A model generated the notes under the pieces. The model was not told where the DNA came from. It worked only from the letters and a program-made list of their open reading frames with translations, and did not search any database. Source: Choristoneura fumiferana (lineage: Eukaryota; Arthropoda; Insecta; Lepidoptera; Tortricidae). Taken from it: DNA of 64,000 nucleotides. The translations under genes and the position numbers were made by a program. The stretch is from NCBI RefSeq assembly GCF_025370935.1, contig NC_133476.1:14941643-15005642 (forward strand). Reading direction: 5' to 3'. Of this stretch, positions 1 to 12,783 are shown piece by piece (the first letter of the stretch is position 1; each line of letters begins with the position of its first letter).

Positions 1-825
1 TGATGGAACCTAGGCACTGGAACTCTAAGATAAGACAACATAACCTAGCCGTAGGTATTTGGGCATGTTTTGCAAACTACTCGCACCTGCATTTGATTAA
101 TTTTGTTTTTGATTCGGCACCTTAACATTTTGATACAAAACATTCACAATACTCGTATTCCAATATTAATGTAGGTATACTTTGGCAGTATATCGTCGTT
201 ATTTAGTTCCGGATGTAGTATAAATTACAAACAAAAAATATTGATCACTTAATTTGTGTCAGTAAAAAAATAATTAATTAACAAATAAACCTAAGTACTT
301 ATTTTCTATGCGTGTAAAAATGTGTATACTCTTTATTGATAATATTTATTTTTTCGTTAAAGACCGATTTATACAACAAATAAGTCTTAATCCGGTGTAA
401 TGACCACACACACTCGTTAGTTATGTTTAATGCGTTCGTCTGATGTATCTCATCTAACCTTTCTCGGGAGGGCTGCATAATATAAACTGTAATTAATATT
501 ACATTTTTACTCGTCTAGTGCGGCCGTTATTGTTTCGTTATTATTGACAGTTTTAACATAAACGACGTTGGAACAACCCACAATATGTGATGTTCGTATA
601 CGAGTTACCGAATTTAACTTGTAGACGTTATGTCAAATTTCATTTCAACCGTTCTTGGTAGTTGTGGTTCACATTAGTCACCAAACACAAGCTTACAGTT
701 TACAAAATTTGTATTTAATTAGGAATTGTCTCCTATTTAAAGTACTGCGCTTTCATTGCAAAGTATTGAGGTGAGAGGAATATGCCCATGCTTCATAAAT
801 TTAATATTGAACTGTTTTGTTCCAG
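1..825 (+). other. End of the upstream intron
   Basis: AT-rich sequence with no recognisable coding exon, RNA gene or repeat family. It is read as the 3' part of the intron before the RRM2 exon. The short open frames here have no protein-like features. Confidence 0.6.
806..825 (+). promoter_or_regulatory. Splice acceptor of the Rbp6 exon
   Basis: A T-rich run (ACTGTTTTGTTCCAG, 811-825) ends in the AG at 824-825 and is followed directly by the conserved RRM2 reading frame. It defines the 5' edge of the exon. Confidence 0.85.
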
Positions 826-918
826 ATGGTGACCAGGACAAAGAAAATCTTCGTAGGAGGGTTATCAGCACCCACAACGTTGGAAGACGTAAAGAATTAC
901 TTCGAACAGTTTGGCCCG
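826..918 (+). CDS. Rbp6: Internal exon of a Musashi-family RNA-binding protein (start of RRM2), probably Rbp6
   Basis: This exon encodes 31 residues in phase 0 at both ends. It begins MVTRTKKIFVGG, continues LSAPTTLEDVKNYFEQFGP, and ends exactly at CCG before GTAAGT. The KIFVGG stretch is the RNP2 strand of an RRM, and the flanking residues match the start of the second RRM of Musashi proteins, which bind short U/AG motifs in mRNA 3' UTRs to control translation. From memory of the families, Drosophila Musashi itself differs here (VSQDT, AEEVKAYF), whereas Rbp6-type proteins carry LSAPTTLEDVK. I therefore prefer Rbp6, but an insect msi cannot be excluded without alignment. The ATG is not taken as a start codon, because the polypyrimidine acceptor ends immediately before it and this Met is internal in the family. 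RRM1, the rest of RRM2 and the tail must lie outside the window. The RNP1 exon was looked for downstream and not found. Confidence 0.85.
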
Positions 919-924
919 GTAAGT
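919..924 (+). promoter_or_regulatory. Splice donor of the Rbp6 exon
   Basis: GTAAGT follows the CCG codon directly and is a perfect consensus donor. Translation beyond it (SY-) departs from the RRM family, where Ile or Val followed by Glu-Asp is expected, so the exon ends here. It opens a very long intron. Confidence 0.88.
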
Positions 925-2689
925 ACTTTAATACACTGCTCAAAAGTTAAAGCGAACACCTGTTAGTGTTACCAATTATTTCCAATCAATTTTCCAAATT
1001 GAATTCTAACTCCTATGTTTTAAAGCGTTTAAACTGCCCGCGTGCATGCCATTTTAATCTGCTTGTTAGCAACGAAAGCGAGTTAACAGTCAGGCTGCAA
1101 CATTTGACGGTACCTGGTACCCGTTTGATTTATTCCCGCCGTGAATATTAGCAAGACGAACCGGGAACGTCGCGTCGTCATGTTCCACGCAACATGTCAG
1201 CGTAGAGCGCGAAGTTGCGTCAACTTGATCGCAAAATTTAATTTACACCAAACTTTTTGGAAAAGTGTACTGAATTTGCGCTGTCATGTCTCAGTTGTTA
1301 TTAGGCAACCCTAATTTTGCCCGCAGCTAAATCATTTCGTGCACATAATATTAAACACTTTACCCTCGAATTAGGCGTGTCTGTCAAACTCGCAAACTGT
1401 GTTATGACTATTTTACGCTCGCTTTATTTCATTGTCTGTGATTAATAAATCGGATTTGATTCACCTGTATTCCGTATATTTTCGATATTAATTTCCAAAA
1501 CAATATTACTTACCTTTTTGTGACAAAATTGAGGTTTTCTTCAGAATTCGGGTTGTTTTAATGAAGCCAAAGCAAAGATTTCAATCAAGGAACAATTTGC
1601 TTTGTCACATTATTGTCTCAGATCGACATTGAAAGGACTGTCGTCTTAGCACCACCGTCCGTACTCCCGTTTATAATGGTGACGCGCGAAAAGAAACCTT
1701 GACATTAAGGGGCAAAGTAAATATTGTATTACGGTAGTGTCCTTGCCTGGAAGCCTGCGATAAGTTGGTCTTTGTCTGGCCGCGACTCTGCGCAGGTGTC
1801 TATCTACAAAAGTTTCGCCGTAATTAGCCCCGTATCCAGCGTGGATGCGGACTAAGGAACTTTTCAGAATTCAACATCGGCTACAGCCGGGAGTCATTGT
1901 GCCAGCTCTCAAAGTAATCGGTGCCTGGCAGCCACCCGCGCCCGCGCCGCGCGCCGGCCGATCAAGACCTTCATTACCTATTATGAGAGTTTAGAATAAC
2001 GAGCCAACGAGTTTTTCGGAGTGAATGTGATTGATGCCGAGCGAAGGAAATATCCCGAGAGAGATAAAAGGAATTTAATGAAGACTTTTAAGAATAATGA
2101 TTAAGGGAATGGTTATTCCTTTTGCTCGGAAGCCTAATGATGGGGTCTTTTGAATTACTTTTTGCGTTTACGAAATATTGTGTAACCGCAATTAATCTAA
2201 TTAAACGGGAGGAAGGAAAACCGGCCGAGCAATGTGTACTTTGCCAGAAAGGTGTACACAGGTAGCTCTTTGACGAACCTAGTCCTCAGAATTGTATTTA
2301 TAAAATAGCAAGGAAAACATCCGTCTCCTTTTATATTCAGAGCAGTATTTTTTCCATTTTCTGGTCGAGAGGAGAACAATTACTGATATGGGTACATGAA
2401 AATGCCTTTACTTTATATTGCGCTTACGTATTCACTATCAAAACTTACGCAGAAACATGGTTACGTAACAAGCGTAAAGGGTACTTCCAGCTCAGCTAAA
2501 TAAATTAATACCATTATTACATCCAAGAACGCACACGGAGAATTCTGATTACAAATTAATTCAATAACATTCAAGCCGTGCACTGTGCTCCCGGCTCGGC
2601 ATCATTTCGTAAGGGTGTCACATTTTGAGCAAGTTTAATTAACAATCCAGTCGCTTTTGTAGGTGCCTTCATTAGTGTATTTGTGGATA

Positions 2690-3010
2690 AACATTGCGCA
2701 ATGAGCTCGGTAACTCGGCGCAATCCGGATACGTGCGTGTGCGTGGGACAGGATGCGTGTTCGGTCGTCGGACGGTGTCGCAGCCGCCGTCGTCGGCGGC
2801 CGGCCCGGCGCACCGGCGGCCTTGTGTGCGTGCTCCGTGACTCCGATGTCTCGATACGGCCCCGGCCCACCCCACGTGCGAGCTTTTCGAATGCAAACTG
2901 TCTCAGAATATCAAATGAGCCCCTTAAATACCGAACACAATGACTACGCCCACCTGAAGCAAAGGCCGCGGGGACGCGTGCACGCAACGCCGCCGTAAAT
3001 GAAAGGAGCA
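2690..3010. other. GC-rich island in the intron
   Basis: About 300 bases rich in CG, TCG and GCC words inside an AT-rich intron, with a core at 2760-2830 and a second dense block at 2850-2880. Overlapping open frames occur on both strands, as expected from low stop frequency, and none resembles a known protein. It could be a regulatory element, an alternative promoter or an old insertion. Nothing in the sequence decides between these. Confidence 0.35.
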
Positions 3011-6000
3011 CGTCGGGTCGGGACCGAAGGGTGGGCGAGGTTCAACCCCGGTAACGATTTCCTCCAGATAATGGAGAATTTTCTGATGAAAGCTGCTCGG
3101 AAGTGCCCTTTCAAGTATTAGTAGTATTTATGGCCCTATTGGTCGGTGCAAATTTCGTTCCTTTCGGTAGTGTATGCTATCGCGTGTTTGTGCCGGTCAC
3201 TTTGAGAGTATTCCCTGAACATCATCCTTCTATAAAATTCTCTCCATTTGGAACTTTTAAGTGGAACTGTAAAGTGAAGCTACAGAGTTATGGAGATAAC
3301 GTGCCTTCACTGCTTTAATCGGCACAGCTGTGGTCCAACAAAGTGTAGAAGGAGATTGCAGCGCGGTAATTTCATAGAGCCGGACGTTTATGCCAAACAC
3401 AAACACGTACGTGAGATTACAAGGAGGGTTGTTTTGGGTCATTTAAAAGTGGAAGTATTTTAGTTCCGTTGATCATAACTCACAGTTGACAGAATTCTAC
3501 TTACTGGTACGGTAGAGGTTATAAATTTTGAACGTCATCTTAAGAACTTTGACGTCGTTAGTCACTTAACGCTAGCGAAGTAGCATTCCCTCATGTGGGC
3601 CTTTTTGTTGCAGGCTAAGTAGGAAAGACGGCGGCGGAAAAATTCAAAATCTGCTAATTTAATAATGTACACGCGCTCCGAACCCGTGTCTCATAAATTT
3701 ATTTGGGTTAATTGTTACACTTATGGAAAGGATCGTCTTAATTACAGTATACTTTCGGTAACCCGTTTGGTAGTTTAAAAAATGACGTGTAAAAGTGCCC
3801 ATTGCGGCCTATTTACTGAATAAGTCATTTGAATTTTGAATTTTAACCAAATATAATACCTAGTTTATTATTTATGATATTACAACTTCTATTTTCTCTT
3901 TAATTATAGTATTTGCTGTTGATACAGAGGAAATTATTATGATTAGTTTTCCAGAGGTACGGATATGGTTGTAATTTTGTCTATGCTTTTACAATATTAG
4001 CATTTCCATTATGATAGAAAGTTTGAAGCAACTTATATTTAAATCGTATTCTAATTCATTTGGAAGTCGAATGCCGGTTACCGCTCCGAGATGCTTAAAA
4101 ATTAATTAACCGAACGACCGGCGTAATCTCTGAAGACTGCGCCGATTAAGTGTTATCTAGCTGTGTTTGTTGTTTGCAATATTTACCCCAGGAGGGCGGG
4201 TGTAGGTGTCGTTTTCGAGCGCGTCCGTGCCACTTGCGCCCTTCTCGCGCGCGCCGCAACTCGTGTCTGCCAATCTCGACAGACTCTTAGCCCTCACAAG
4301 TTCGCCACAGATTGCTTACATTTTATTTTTTCTGTTCTCATGAAAATGTATGCCGTCTTTATCTGTCTATCTGCTTCGCTAAAACGATCTTATTTAATGT
4401 TAAGCGGACAACTTTATCCTGAAGAATTTCGGCTGCGACGCTTAAATAAAATATCTCCTCCTCGGTAAATGTTATTATAAATATTCGTCTGTGTTATGGG
4501 TATGTTTGCAAACGCGAGGCAGATGGTTTTCTTTATTTCTTTCACATTAAGCTATCCCATCTCTTAGCACACTAGCTACACTCAAAGTTTGCTTCTAAAT
4601 AATGAGTTTGCTGATAATTAAGAAAATGTGTTTTCTTGCAAATATGGCGCCACGTATTACTGGATTTAAGCTCGACTAAGGATGAAGTTTCCTAACCAAT
4701 ATAAAGTTAGCGACCGAGCGTTCACTAAGCGTCGCACGCACAAGAGGGTGTCTTTGAGAAAGTTCCGTTGCATGCTTGATTCGCCATTGTTTTAGCCGTC
4801 GAGCCAGTCCAAACTCTGGCCGGCTCGGGGTCCCAGTCAGTGAGCAGGCAAGAGTGTTGCCTCCCGCTCCAACTTGCACGATTTCTTGTTATTATCTTAA
4901 CTTATGCTCCTTAACTTTGTATTGGCTATTGGCATGTTTTGACTGCGACTGCACACCGGAATTCCCGTATACAGTTGCAAACGGCGTGCCGTGTGGCGTC
5001 TATGCGAGTTGCTTTGTGATTTCAGTTTCGTGAACTATACTTAACGTTTTGTCTAGTGTGAAAATTAAATGCAGATACTCATGTTAACAATTGAAGATAT
5101 CTTGACGCGTTGTTTTAAACCTATCGCATTTTTTATATTGTTACATTTTATTAATTTGCCTATCGTAACGTTAACAAAAGTATATTTACAAATATCGTTG
5201 CCGGTACACAACCGTGTTGCCCTTCCCTGAATCGAATTGTTCCGGTTCGCTTGCGTAATTTTCCGCATCAAACAGATTATTATCAGCTCGGTACCCATAT
5301 TAATGTACAGCTTGACGTTACACACTTACATTTCCGTGTAATATCAGGCAATCTCATCAAAAATATTAATGAATATTTATAAAATGCGGCTTATATATAA
5401 TTACGAGCCCACAACCGCGACCTGCCTCGTTTGGAATATTGTATGTAATTTTTATTTGCCATTTAACATTAACGCCGACTTCACTAGAAAAACAACAGTT
5501 TGGTTTCCGAAAACATCCATTGTTACATAAACGAATTACCGCAGATAGGATTATCAAAACAAACAATTGCTACCCGATATGTGTTAGGCTCTTATCACTG
5601 GCTACACTAACTAAACATCGCTTACTGCCAACAGCACTCGAACTGTAACTGAAGCGGCCCCGAATTCGGCTTTACCTACTTCTGCAGTACGATATCATCG
5701 AAGGCCGTATATCAATCAGTTGTTACAACGCGCCACGGTTGTCGTTTATCTTCGGACCTGTTCGTATCTGTCCGTCCAGATTCGTGCATTGTTCAGACAT
5801 TAGCCGCGGCTCCCGAAACGGTGGATGTCTGAAATGCCAGTGGCGGCGGCGTGCCCGCTGCAACGGTGCATCGAGCGATAGCGTTTCCAATTTCCTGACT
5901 TAAATTGCTCTAATTTGGTTATGCGCTGACGGGTGATCGAAGGCTGCTAAAACCCGGCCACCAGCGACACTCGAGTTGTGGCTTGTAATTTGTATTGGCT

Positions 6001-7393
6001 TCGCTGGATCATTTTGCACTTACGCTAGACACTACACTCATTGCAAGTTTTCTACCATTTTAAGAGACTATATTTCTCCAATAAGTACTCATTAGAAGAA
6101 ATCTAGCTGTCAAGTTTATTTTTGCGGAATCGCTTGAGGAAGGCAAGTGTAGCATTGCCATTCCTCTGGAAAACAAGTTAGCCCTCTTTTGTATAAGCAT
6201 TTCAGTTATTTTAAACATGTACTTGTGTATATCATGTTGACAGAACTGCAAGTTACATAATTTTTATCATAGTGTTTATAAATTTATGGCAATGCGTGTA
6301 TTTTTAATACTTTACGTAACGAATTTTACGTATTTTATTTATGTACCTACGTAAAACAGCTAAATGCATTTTTTTCTGAAGCTCGTACTTCGTAATAAGT
6401 AGAATCGCATAATTTTCTAATATCCACCTGCTGGGTAGGTATAACGCAACATCTACATAGATGGAAATTTGTATTTTTCGATATCATTATATTAAGTTAA
6501 TGGCAACCTAATTGGAGGTTTTTATGAGTCTTACAAACCATAAAGTAGGAATTAAGTGCTCGTACTTTACCCACCCACTCTATAATATTACTGAAGTTTA
6601 GATTTCACAAAGTGGATAAGTTCAAAATCTTTTTGTAAGTCACCTTTCTTTTGTTATAGTTATAGGAACCATTTGAGTCTAAATGGAATCAAAGTTCCTT
6701 AAAATTTTAGGTAACTATACCGTTGTTTGAAAATAATTTATTTTTTTCGTTCCTTTTCTGTTAACGAACGTTTGAAATATTGTTCGAATTAAGTTGGAAT
6801 TCAGAAATAAAATGCACTTGCGAAACGGAACTCAAACAGCTTTGGCTCTAATGATTACGAGTTGAATTTTTCTATATAGAGACTTGAGATTTTTTGCTTT
6901 TCCGTTTGCGTTGGCATTGAAGCGAGGCGGGTAGCAGGAGTGCCAATATATTAAGCAAATGGCGAACTAATTACGCCCCGAACGATTTTACAGGACCACG
7001 TAATGACCTCTTAAGGAACTTCTCTTTTAAAATATGTTTCACAGGGGTTTCATTTAATATACCGATGTTCCAGTTGAACACACTTTTAATCTTTTAAAAG
7101 TACTGTATGAAGCTAACAGCTGCTATACTTTACAAGTTACCAGCTTTTTTTGCAAGCTTTCATAACAATTGTCGTGTATGTATACTGAGTAAAATTTTGG
7201 ACGTCGAATTTAACTCATTACCACAGTCCCAGTGGTTAAATACATTGAGTTGAAATTTGTTAAAGATACGCAGATTAGATCAAAATAAAGGTGCAGTCAA
7301 TATGAATTACAGTCAGCGAAAAGTTTTTTTTTTAACAAAACCTGATATATGTTTGTTGCTGGCTATAGTAGATATTTAAAAAAAGGAGTATAA

Positions 7394-7535
7394 GGGGCTG
7401 TTTCAGCACCAATTGATTAGTTTTATTTGACAGATAAATGTGATGCCGTCTCCGTCTATTCGAAGAAAACAAACAGAGACGGCATCACATTTGATCCTTC
7501 AAATAAATATAATCAATGGATGGTGCAATAGGGGG
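7394..7535. mobile_element. Palindromic MITE-like element
   Basis: The two halves are inverted copies. The core stem is a perfect 17-base match (7436-7452 against 7476-7492, containing GATGCCGTCTC) around a 23-base loop. Weaker pairing extends outward to GGGGCTG on the left and GGTGCAATAGGGG on the right. I recognise this unit as a common lepidopteran dispersed palindrome. It has no coding capacity, so it is presumably mobilised in trans. Confidence 0.75.
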
Positions 7536-8166
7536 TAAAAGTCATATGTAGATCTATCGATAAATTATTTCTCTCACTGCCGTGATTTTCTCAATTTTTA
7601 GTCTGTATTGAGATCCTCTAAACTGAAAGAACATTATTTCAGCTGAATCAGTCCCAAGGCCTCACAGGCACGTCACTAAGCACCAACGTTTTCATAAAAT
7701 TACACTGTACTAAATTCATAATTAAATTAGGTGTCTAGTACAAGAAGAACAATACGATTGTTATTCTGTCCTTAAAGTACATATATTGCATTCAAATCCG
7801 TCCTTGTCACTCTATTTACCTAAAAACAAAGAGTTTCAGAGAATCGCAGCGAAACATTTACATTGTCGTGTATTTTGTTGATACAAGAGCTTTCGACGAG
7901 AGAAATAAAATTGGAATGCAGTGGGACAATGATGTAATAGTTTTCTCGGCATTGAGGTGTGGTTGTACTTTGAGAGATGGCAGTCGGGAAACTATATCAG
8001 ACATGTATGTTCGCAGTTCATGAAAACAATTATAATGACAATAACATTTAAAATATTTACGATTGAAGCATCAACACAAATACAGCAAGATTTATTTTAC
8101 TATAAATATGACTTTAAAACATACCAATAAAAGAGATTAAACATGGAACACAATTGGATATATGAA
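7536..8166 (+). other. Intron, nothing recognised
   Basis: AT-rich unique sequence between the palindromic MITE and the hairpin at 8167. No exon, RNA gene or repeat was identified. Confidence 0.5.
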
Positions 8167-8192
8167 TATCTACGAGTATGAACTCGTAGATA
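8167..8192. repeat. Short perfect hairpin
   Basis: TATCTACGAGT (8167-8177) pairs perfectly with ACTCGTAGATA (8182-8192) across a 4-base loop. It sits just before the repeat at 8205-8440 and may be part of that element's edge. Confidence 0.6.
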
Positions 8193-8204
8193 CTCACAAA
8201 TTTA

Positions 8205-8440
8205 TGTGGAACCTTTGGTGCGCTAGTCTATCTTTTCCTTGCTCACCCGCGACCTTACGATAGCTAAGCTTATGCAAAATATGCGTGTTCATGCAGTTCC
8301 TCGACCTCCACACTGTAAGAACACACACAAATCACACAAACCCATCTACCACCACCACCACACTACACTGACGCGTTTCGAACTCAACCAGAGCTCATCT
8401 TCAGAGTGACACAACCGTACACCATGCTACCAGTTGTTAG
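8205..8440. repeat. Dispersed lepidopteran repeat (class unknown)
   Basis: The stretch contains CTCACCCGCGACCTTACG (8241-8258) and TGACGCGTTTCGAACTCAAC (8370-8389). I recognise both as words from a high-copy lepidopteran repeat. The motif CTCACCCGCGA recurs at 62999-63009 next to the hairpin element there, which supports repeat origin. It has no long open frame, and its ends are uncertain. Confidence 0.5.
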
Positions 8441-8690
8441 ACACACGAGCGTTGTGAGTTGTTGTTTTTTTTACCTTACAAATATAATGCCATTCTGCTT
8501 CTCGTATAGGTACATTATTAATAGGGAAAACTGCTTCTATACACCAAACACAAAATCCTTAAGCAACCATGACCTAAATACATCAAACTGGCTTTAGGTA
8601 CTTAGAAAAAACATTTCCCGCGTTTTAAAACGTGCTTTAAATTTAGTGAACAAGAGCGCTTAAACCTTATATTTTCTTGATTCGCCCTAA

Positions 8691-8930
8691 GTGCGTCCGT
8701 ACCCAAAGGGGTCGGGGAGGACGGGAGGTACGACTATGGATAAACGAACCCCGGGGCGAGCGATTTGTATTAGAAGTCTAGTACTCGTCTTGTTCGTAAT
8801 TGTCGACGCCTCGGGCTACGTTGCGATACGTCTGGCACTCAAACACGTGACTCAAATGGGTTATCGTAAAAATAGTTATTTATTTTTAATATTATTTAGT
8901 GTTTTAATGTCTTTAATTATTTTTAAATAA
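8691..8930 (+). other. GC-richer block with an unassigned small open frame
   Basis: An open frame of 79 codons runs from a GTG, with the first ATG at 8736. It encodes a basic N-terminus and two hydrophobic stretches (SLVLVLFVIV... and YLFLILFSVLMSLIIF), as a tiny two-pass membrane protein would. The 5' half (8690-8850) is much richer in G and C than its surroundings and reads like an inserted repeat. The 3' hydrophobic half is T-rich sequence that yields Leu, Phe and Ile anyway. I do not recognise the protein and think coding is unlikely. Confidence 0.2.
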
Positions 8931-11900
8931 GGTTTGTTAAGGATTTTATTTTGAATTTAATATTTTTTGCTAGTTGTATTTTTTTCTGACTAACTTTATT
9001 GTCATATAAAAACTATACATATTTGCACCAAATTTCAAGCTTAAACTGTTAATAGAAGTAGACTAAATTGAACTTATGAGATTTGGCTTTAACAAATATA
9101 TGTAAACATTGCAAGTTAAATAAAATTTTGTAAAAAGCGCACCCGGTAAAATAAAGATTGACTGTAGGAATGTAAGCAAAATTTCCCGTTACCCAAATTG
9201 CTGCCAGTTAAAATAAACCCCTTAAAAGGTTTTCCGAATAAAAACTCGATTGAAATTAAATAAATACGGTTCACGCATCAACTAGTTCATCCTGTTACAA
9301 CATGCGAACCGATGGGACATTATAAGCCGATCATTTGCAATATATAACAAAATAAATTAAAATGCGAAACGAGTCACGGAATTCACTCGCAGCAAAAGCT
9401 GATGCTGCCCCATTATCTTTTGTTTGCCAATTATGAGGTAGGAACCGCCTGCCCAATGTAGTGTTGCAAATAATGTTAACTGTACATTTAAAGTTATTAT
9501 AATAATAATTGCATGATGCTGCGATAATAAAATAATAATGTCCCATATGCGAACCCCACGCGTTCAAAATACGTATATTATACGTTTCATTTACCCTTAT
9601 CCCCGCAGCCTTAAGGAAGGATCGTCTTTAAAATGAAAAAATCAACGTAGGCATTTTAATCAGCTCACAACAGAGCGGCGGAGACGTCTTATTCAAAGCT
9701 CTTTCGGAATCGAAAGAGGTTCGTTTCACGCGTGTGTGAGTAGGTATTCTAAGTCGACTTTGCGGACTCGACTTTATAAGCTCGCAAAGCTGATTCGCGG
9801 CCGGCTCAATTATTTCCATTATTTCATTTTATCTGACGACGTTAATAAAAGTGTTTAAATTTCACAAAGCCTTCGTCGTCTCGGGCTGTATCGCTTTTTT
9901 GTTCTCGCATTAACTTTCTCTTTAAAAAAAATAGGATTTTCATGTGGATGGAACTGTTAAATAATTCTTAAATTTTGATTGCCTCGTAGAAATCCGCCCG
10001 GATTCTACGGAGGGGCTCTTCATTTATTGTTCCCATTTCAAGGGACAATTAGGTATGCTAATTCATTCATTTTATGACGGCTTTGTGAAAAAAATTCGCT
10101 AAAAAAAGATCAGTGTTGGGATTTAGGTAGGAGGTTTGGTTTAAGCGGTCGGAGGTGGGATGGGGTAGGCGCCTCGTGGCGAAGGTTGACGTCTCACGCG
10201 GCGTGCTGCCCTGGTAATTAATGGATCCTGCGTGGCTCTCCGAGGATCGCCTGTTACTGCACACAGATTCTATGTAGCTACCTAGGCATCCTATTTACCC
10301 ACCTAACTCGACGTACCTACTAAATCTGTAAAGCTATATGATATTTATGCGAATATTGGCCGCGATAGCTAACGATCGGTACCGACACACCTTAAGTGAA
10401 TTAGAAGGAACCAATCCGCGTAGAACAAGGGACACGGTAAACATAATTAGGCGTTAGTGCGAACGGCCGCCTTGATTGGAGAAGACGGGCTGACACTTTC
10501 CGGATGAAATTGCACGTGAAAGCTAATATTTCACTCAGATAATAATGTTCCCTACGAAACCGGCGAAAATATTTTTTCTTATTTGAATATAAATTGAGTG
10601 TCATATTAATAGGTGAGTGTACTTTTTTAACGCGATAAAACGATATTTTACGAAGGAAAATTCGAACCTTGAAAAGCCTGCCAGACCGGGAAAACATCAA
10701 TGTAAGCATTTTTGCAGCAGTTCTCTATGGGGAATATAATATTATTCTGTTAACATTCGAAGTGGTAATACAAAATATAGCGAAGGGTGTATTGTAACAA
10801 GTTTCGGTTTGTTTTATAACTTACGCATTATCTTTTGGCGTGTGAGGCAGGAAACTGGGAAAAATAACAACAGGATCGGGCGAACGGTGACAATTCAAAC
10901 TGTCAAATAATTCAAGGTGCGGCACGGCGTTTCTCACAATCACCTAGATCTACGGCCGTAGCGAGCGAGACTCAGTACGTTCTTTTTTTTCCATCATTCG
11001 GTTTCTTTATTTCTCGTTTCGCTTTATAAGAGTTCGGCATCTCTGCACGAATTTCCAAGATGAAAAGGTATTTTTCACGCGCCGCGTGTAGCTGCACTGC
11101 TCGCCGCATGCATCGCTTACTTCTCACTACCAAATAAAGGCATTGAGCTATCAGACCGCCGCATTATATACAAAACGCTCGATATATTCTTGATGACATT
11201 ATTATCTGGCGTGTTATTTTTACGTACTGTACAGATATCGATACTTTAAAGCTTTTCCACTTGTTGCGCATTGTAGTAAATAAAGTTTTAAGTGGAATGT
11301 ATTTACAAGCTTTAATTAACTAGTAATATTTGTTTGTTTCAAGTCAAATCTTTCGAGGTCGAATTTCATCTAATTTTGGTGGTTAGATTGATTTAAAATT
11401 GGGCACGGATATTATTTAGTTTCGATGACAATGTACTTATACTGGCATTGTCATCTAAACAACCAGTCGACAGAAAAGCTTGTACAAAAAACATTTTACT
11501 ACAATCGTATTTTACGTTTACGTCACGTTAAACGTATTATGTACTAAGAAACTGCTGTTTGAGATCGTTCTGTCTTAGAATTAGGTATCTACTAGGATAT
11601 TTATGACACACATTTCTTTTCAAAAACACTGTTACCTCCTTCGGTGTCGTATACATTTTTCTAAGAAAATCACGTAGATTGGAGGCCACGCAACATCCCT
11701 CACTTACGGCACAATGTCGTAACGTCGTGTTTTATCGTAAAAGAAAACAAAAGCAAGCGTACCCGAAGTAATAAAGCTGCTCGATTTCCCCTATTTAGGA
11801 CTGGCGAAGAGAATTAAAGTTCTTTTTAAGGAAAAGTATACACAGTGTATCCAGAGCGCGTAATACGAATTCTCTGGTAGCACCGCGAGCGGGGCTGGCA

Positions 11901-12783
11901 CTTTGACGAAAAAACGATGATGAAGCACGATCATGTCGCCGGGATCCCCGCCTAGCTGACTGACAAATTGTCGAACATTTTTTCGCTAAAATTCCTTTCC
12001 TTCGAATCCAATTATTGAGCCTTACCGATAGAACGCTTTGCCGTCTTTGTTGCTAATATACAATTGATTATGATCGGCTGAACAACGCGAGGGAATCGAA
12101 TTGAGTTCCTTGAAAATCTACACGTTTGCTTTGAAGGTTTTTCACTTTATTGTCAGATGCGATTTATGTGTACATTATGCGATATATAAATGCTTAGCCT
12201 TTCTATTTAATTTAATATAACCTTAATATTATATTCCCAAGTTCCAACATTTTAACCAACCGAAGTTTCCAACATAACAAACGGTGTGACTTCAAAAAGA
12301 AATTAAAATCTTTGGATTGTGATTGTATTCAGGAAAACACGTGATATAAATTGGACACTTTCAAACAACACAGTCTAAGCTAAGCCACCCCTTGATTAAC
12401 TTGCCAATCTGTGCTGGTCTGACCCGAGGTGGTTTTTGCCTGCTACATTCGAACAGGCTTTTAAAAAGTAAACGAAATCCCCAATCGTTGCTTGTCCATG
12501 TAAACCTTTTCCATCAGAAACGGTTTCAGGCAGGTTTTTTTGGCTTTCAGCTACTTAAAAAAAATTGTTTTCGGTTAGTTCCTTGTGCAAGGTCAGAATG
12601 GGTTGCTATTTGCTTATCAGCGTGTTTTTATCGCCGTGGTGGAAAGACAGTTATTGAGGCACAGCGGGTATTCTATCTTAACCCTCTGGGCTGCATCTAA
12701 AATCCTTCCATGGGGCTAGTGCGGTGTTTTTACTTATCGTCAAGTAATTTGCTTGCTCGTCACTGTATATCATTTTAAAAAAA
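8931..12783 (+). other. Intron, no gene recognised
   Basis: AT-rich with moderate GC patches near 10140-10210 and 10920-11110. A possible but poor acceptor-donor fusion (AG|GTGAGT) is present near 10613 without a pyrimidine tract. No transposon or RNA gene was identified. Confidence 0.5.

Larger units (their letters stand above)
919..7393 (+). other. First part of the giant Rbp6 intron
   Basis: Mostly AT-rich unique sequence interrupted by GC-rich patches near 1905-1970, 2690-3010, 4190-4270 and 5800-5890. I see no exon with good splice sites, no tRNA and no recognisable transposon. The open frames at 2571-3011 and 4163-4468 exist because GC-rich DNA has few stop codons and show no family resemblance. 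Confidence 0.5.

Noticed and set aside
826..828. ATG at the start of the RRM2 exon as a translation start
   Set aside because: The acceptor ends immediately before it, and the Met is internal in Musashi/Rbp6 proteins, which have RRM1 upstream.
2571..3011. 146-codon minus-strand frame with Arg/Gly-rich sequence
   Set aside because: It coincides with a GC-rich island where stops are rare. Three other frames are open across the same bases, and the residues are low complexity.
10601..10620. Second AG|GTGAGT fusion as a ratchet point
   Set aside because: The preceding bases (CATATTAAT) are not a pyrimidine tract, so the acceptor half is poor.
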